Position numbers and translations under genes: made by a program. The notes under the pieces were generated by a model. The model made no database searches. It was not told the origin of the DNA and saw nothing but the letters and a program-made list of their open reading frames with translations. Of a stretch of 8,520 bases of DNA, positions 6,112 to 8,520 are shown in pieces (the stretch's first letter is position 1; every line of letters starts with the position of its first letter). Origin of the DNA: Thermoplasmatota archaeon (GTDB lineage: Archaea > Thermoplasmatota > E2 > DHVEG-1). Where the stretch lies: the NCBI GenBank assembly GCA_018824925.1, contig JAHJFH010000337.1, positions 1-8,520 of the forward strand, given 5' to 3'.

Positions 6112-6951
6112 ATGAAACTTGCAATGATATCAGCTCGACCAAAAATAGCGAAAAAAAAAGCAAACATTGAAGCCATGGAAAAATACATCGCTAAAACACC
6201 AGCAGACTGCTACATTTTCGGCGAACTCTTCCTCACCGGCTACCGCTGTAAAGACGAATTTCGAACACTTGCAGAACCACTCACAGGACCCTCAATAACC
6301 TACCTCACACAACTCGCAGAAAAACACCACTGCTATATAATTTTTGGAATGCCTTTAAAAAACCCTGATATACCGAGTCTTATCCATAATTCAGCTATAC
6401 TTATCCATCCATCAGGAAAAATCGACCACTATGATAAATGGTTTCTCCCTACCTTTGGACCCTTTGAAGAAAAACTCTATTTTGATGAGGGAGAACGCCT
6501 CCCCATATTCACCACAGAATATGGAAAAATAGGTATGCTCATTTGCTACGACATGTTCTTCCCAGAGCTTGCACGTGCTCTCACCCACCAAGGTGCATCA
6601 CTTATTGCGTACATCTCTGCATCTCCATCCACCGCACGATATTTCTTTGAAACCCTCATACCTGCAAGAGCATTAGAAAACACGGTTTTTGTATCCTATA
6701 CCAATCTCGTTGGTTCTCAAGACGACCTTGTTTTCTGGGGCGGATCCCAAGTATACGACCCCCTGGGATATGAAATCATAAAAGCCCCCTATTTCCAAGA
6801 AAGTATCATCACCTGTGACCTTGATTTCACACAAATAGACCGATCACGACCTAACCGACCAGTTATCAGGGACATCCGACCTGATATCTATCAAGACCTC
6901 TACTATCTATCCCGATTCCATACAAAAAACCCACCCTATCAACAACAATAA
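6112..6951 (+). CDS. Carbon-nitrogen hydrolase (nitrilase superfamily)
   Basis: This 279-residue cytoplasmic enzyme should cleave a non-peptide C-N bond, in an amide or carbamoyl compound; the substrate cannot be told from sequence. The catalytic triad is visible: E38 in FGELFLTGY, K109 in YDKWFLP and C145 in GMLICYDMFFPELAR. The helper glutamate is E119 or E120 in FGPFEEKLYF. The length is normal for the superfamily (about 260-290). The frame is open from 5983, but residues before MKLAMISARPK look nothing like the family, cross the divergent promoter region and are rich in F, Y and I. The ATG at 6112 is therefore chosen. Candidates include an omega-amidase, a carbamoylputrescine amidase-like enzyme or an aliphatic amidase. 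The neighbours do not help: transketolase lies 98 bases downstream, and the DUF6015-like gene is divergent. No T tract follows, so read-through into the transketolase genes is possible. Confidence 0.9.
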   Translation: MKLAMISARPKIAKKKANIEAMEKYIAKTPADCYIFGELFLTGYRCKDEFRTLAEPLTGPSITYLTQLAEKHHCYIIFGMPLKNPDIPSLIHNSAILIHPSGKIDHYDKWFLPTFGPFEEKLYFDEGERLPIFTTEYGKIGMLICYDMFFPELARALTHQGASLIAYISASPSTARYFFETLIPARALENTVFVSYTNLVGSQDDLVFWGGSQVYDPLGYEIIKAPYFQESIITCDLDFTQIDRSRPNRPVIRDIRPDIYQDLYYLSRFHTKNPPYQQQ

Positions 6952-6982
6952 AACCAAAACATTAACCGATGTAATAAAAATC

Positions 6983-6998
6983 ACAAAAAGTATTTTAT
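6983..6998 (+). promoter_or_regulatory. Weak TATA candidate before the transketolase genes
   Basis: ACAAAAAGTATTTTAT resembles a BRE followed by a TATA box, and would give a start of transcription near 7020 and a leader of about 30 bases. The match is modest, and AT-rich intergenic sequence gives such motifs by chance. Confidence 0.28.
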
Positions 6999-7049
6999 GC
7001 AACAATCGATATGGGCTACTTGTAGACAAAACAGACTACTGGGCGGAGA

Positions 7050-7913
7050 GTGGACTTAATTTCATACACTGATAAACAGATACATTCCCTAAAAATAAAA
7101 GCAGTGCAAATCAGAAAACACATCATTGAGATGTTATACCAAGCACAATCAGGTCACCCCGGAGGATCATTATCAGCTGTCGAAGCTATCGTTTCTCTTT
7201 ATTTTCATCATATGAACCATTCACCAACCGCACCACAAGATCCAAATCGTGATCGATTTATACTCAGCAAAGGTCATGCAGCACCCACGCTCTATGCTGC
7301 CCTTGCAGAATGTGGATATTTTGAAGTTAATGAACTAACACGATTACGAAAAATCAACTGTATGTTACAAGGCCACCCCGTCTGCTTCCGCACTCCCGGT
7401 GTCGAGGCCTCAACAGGTTCCCTAGGCCAAGGATTATCATTTGGTATTGGTGTTGCCCTTGCAGGCAAACTTGACCAACGATCACATCGCGTCTATGTTT
7501 TGCTCGGTGATGGCGAAACAAACGAAGGACAGGTATGGGAGGCCGCATCATCAGCCACACATTATCACCTCGACAATCTCACGGGTTTACTTGATCGTAA
7601 TTTCCTCCAAATCGATGGAAAAACAGAGGATGTTCTCCGAATTGAATCAGTACGTGAACGATGGCATGCCTTCGGCTGGTATGTTATTGAAATAGATGGA
7701 CATAGTTTTCCTCAAATTCTCGATGCTCTTGATCGAGCACAACAACGTAAAAACCAACCAACCATGATTATACTGAATACCGTAAAAGGAAAAGACATCT
7801 CATTTATGGAAAACAATGTCGATTTCCATGGAGTACCCCCAAACGAACTAGAATATCAACGCGCTCTTGAAGAACTTGATCTTATACAGCGAAAACTCGA
7901 GGTATCACCATGA
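7050..7913 (+). CDS. Transketolase, N-terminal subunit
   Basis: This 287-residue protein is the thiamine-diphosphate-binding half of transketolase, which moves two-carbon units between sugar phosphates in the non-oxidative pentose pathway. Archaea often encode this enzyme as two proteins. Landmarks are SGHPGGSLS (34-42), LSKGHAAPTLYA (72-83), STGSLGQGLSFGIGVA (121-136), and the metal/cofactor motif GDGETNEG (153-160) with N184 in LDRNFLQIDG. All cofactor residues expected for this half are present. The start is taken as the GTG at 7050. A GGAG at 7045-7048 is only one base away, which is too close to work well; a GTG at 7104 is the next option, but it would remove part of the first helix. The stop overlaps the start of the C-terminal subunit gene by four bases. 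Symbols vary between archaea, so none is given. Confidence 0.93.
   Translation: MDLISYTDKQIHSLKIKAVQIRKHIIEMLYQAQSGHPGGSLSAVEAIVSLYFHHMNHSPTAPQDPNRDRFILSKGHAAPTLYAALAECGYFEVNELTRLRKINCMLQGHPVCFRTPGVEASTGSLGQGLSFGIGVALAGKLDQRSHRVYVLLGDGETNEGQVWEAASSATHYHLDNLTGLLDRNFLQIDGKTEDVLRIESVRERWHAFGWYVIEIDGHSFPQILDALDRAQQRKNQPTMIILNTVKGKDISFMENNVDFHGVPPNELEYQRALEELDLIQRKLEVSP
7899..7903 (+). promoter_or_regulatory. Ribosome binding site of the transketolase C-terminal subunit
   Basis: GAGGT lies 6 bases before the ATG at 7910, inside the end of the N-terminal subunit gene. It fixes the start and, with the ATGA overlap, suggests coupled translation that would balance the two subunits. Confidence 0.65.
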
Positions 7914-8520
7914 CCAAAAACATGTATAATCCTAGGAATGCTTACGGAGAAACCCTGGTTGAACTGGGAAAACGCATTCCTGAGATAGTAGTCCTTGATG
8001 CAGATCTATCAAAATCAACAAAAACCATTCTCTTCGCACGACAATTCCCTCACCGTTTTTTTGAAATGGGTATCGCTGAAGCGAATATGATGTCAGCCGC
8101 TGCAGGATTAGCCTCTTGTGGGAAAATACCTTTCGCAAGCACTTTCGCCGTTTTTGCCACCGGTCGTGTATATGACCAAATACGCATGGGTATTGCCTAC
8201 TCAAATGCAAACGTGAAAATATTTGCAACCCATGGTGGCATAAGTGTCGGAAAAGATGGTGCAAGCCATCAAATGATTGAAGATATCGCATTGATGCGTG
8301 TGTTACCCAATATGCGTGTATTCGCACCTAGTGATGCGACTCAAACACGGAAAATAGTTGAATTAATGGCAATGAATTTTGGACCAATGTACGCCCGCAT
8401 CGGAAGAGCAAATGCACCACTTATATATTCATCAGAAGATGTTTCAGATATTCAAATTGGAAAAGGAATGTTATGTAAAGAGGGACATGATGTTACCCTC
8501 ATTGCCTGCGGAACAAGATC
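7910..8520 (+). CDS. Transketolase, C-terminal subunit (cut by window end)
   Basis: The first 203 residues are present and the frame is open to the window edge; the full protein should be about 300-330 residues. It supplies the pyrimidine-binding domain and the C-terminal domain that complete the active site with the N-terminal subunit. The opening NAYGETLVELGKRIPEIVVLDADLS is typical. The catalytic glutamate that activates thiamine diphosphate is E57 in EMGIAEANMMSAAAGLA. FASTFAVFATGRVYDQIR (75-92) and THGGISVGKDGASHQ (107-121), which carries H108 and H120, are also standard. The fragment reaches VTLIACGTR, the start of the third domain. Many transketolases have GIAEQN where this has GIAEAN. 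A 1-deoxyxylulose-5-phosphate synthase is less likely, because that enzyme is a single chain. The pair shares an ATGA overlap and is certainly one operon. Confidence 0.92.
   Translation, partial: MTKNMYNPRNAYGETLVELGKRIPEIVVLDADLSKSTKTILFARQFPHRFFEMGIAEANMMSAAAGLASCGKIPFASTFAVFATGRVYDQIRMGIAYSNANVKIFATHGGISVGKDGASHQMIEDIALMRVLPNMRVFAPSDATQTRKIVELMAMNFGPMYARIGRANAPLIYSSEDVSDIQIGKGMLCKEGHDVTLIACGTR

Noticed and set aside
7021..7040. Short inverted repeat GTAG...CTAC before the transketolase genes
   Set aside because: Four base pairs with a ten-base loop are expected by chance and no T tract follows.
6952..7049. Possible tRNA or small RNA in the gap before transketolase
   Set aside because: No acceptor stem, no T-loop sequence of the GGTTCRA type and no stable fold could be seen.
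7932..8327. Minus-strand open frame of 131 codons inside the transketolase C-terminal gene
   Set aside because: The plus strand here encodes clear transketolase motifs including the catalytic glutamate; the opposite-strand product is rich in H, R, C and W and resembles nothing.

Overview
The window looks like a stretch of chromosome from an AT-rich, uncultured archaeon, most likely of the Thermoplasmatota (Thermoplasmata-like) type. The archaeal assignment rests on a three-OB-fold RPA with a zinc finger, overlapping an RPA-associated gene. It also rests on a transketolase split into two subunit genes, and on BRE/TATA-like boxes placed about 25-35 bases before start codons that often lack a Shine-Dalgarno sequence. 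The lineage is narrowed, from memory only, by a 133-residue protein resembling the DUF6015 family and by a secreted anchor-J/PKD protein of a kind common in benthic Thermoplasmata genomes. No marker gene here fixes the lineage.

Layout. Positions 61-1323 (+) encode a secreted protein with a signal peptide, a choice-of-anchor-J/cleaved-adhesin-like domain, one PKD domain and a C-terminal beta-rich domain. A T-tract terminator follows. Five genes then lie on the minus strand; in transcription order, from right to left, they are a DUF6015-like protein (5982-5581), formate--tetrahydrofolate ligase (5517-3871), RPA (3787-2492), an RPA-associated OB/winged-helix protein (2495-1584) and a 68-residue two-helix membrane protein (1552-1346). 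Divergent from this block, on the plus strand, are a carbon-nitrogen hydrolase (6112-6951) and the two transketolase subunits (7050-7913 and 7910 to the window end). The last gene is cut by the window edge.

How the genes fit together. RPA and its partner overlap by 4 bases (ATGA) and are surely translated together as single-stranded-DNA-binding proteins for replication and repair. The formate--tetrahydrofolate ligase points to folate-type one-carbon chemistry. The transketolase pair, also joined by an ATGA overlap, serves the non-oxidative rearrangement of sugar phosphates. The nitrilase-family enzyme has no assignable substrate.

The window is mostly ordinary housekeeping sequence. There is no CRISPR array, insertion sequence, tRNA or rRNA, and no gene-free stretch over 300 bases. 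The least understood items are the 68-residue membrane protein after the RPA pair, the DUF6015-like protein, and the C-terminal domain of the secreted PKD protein.
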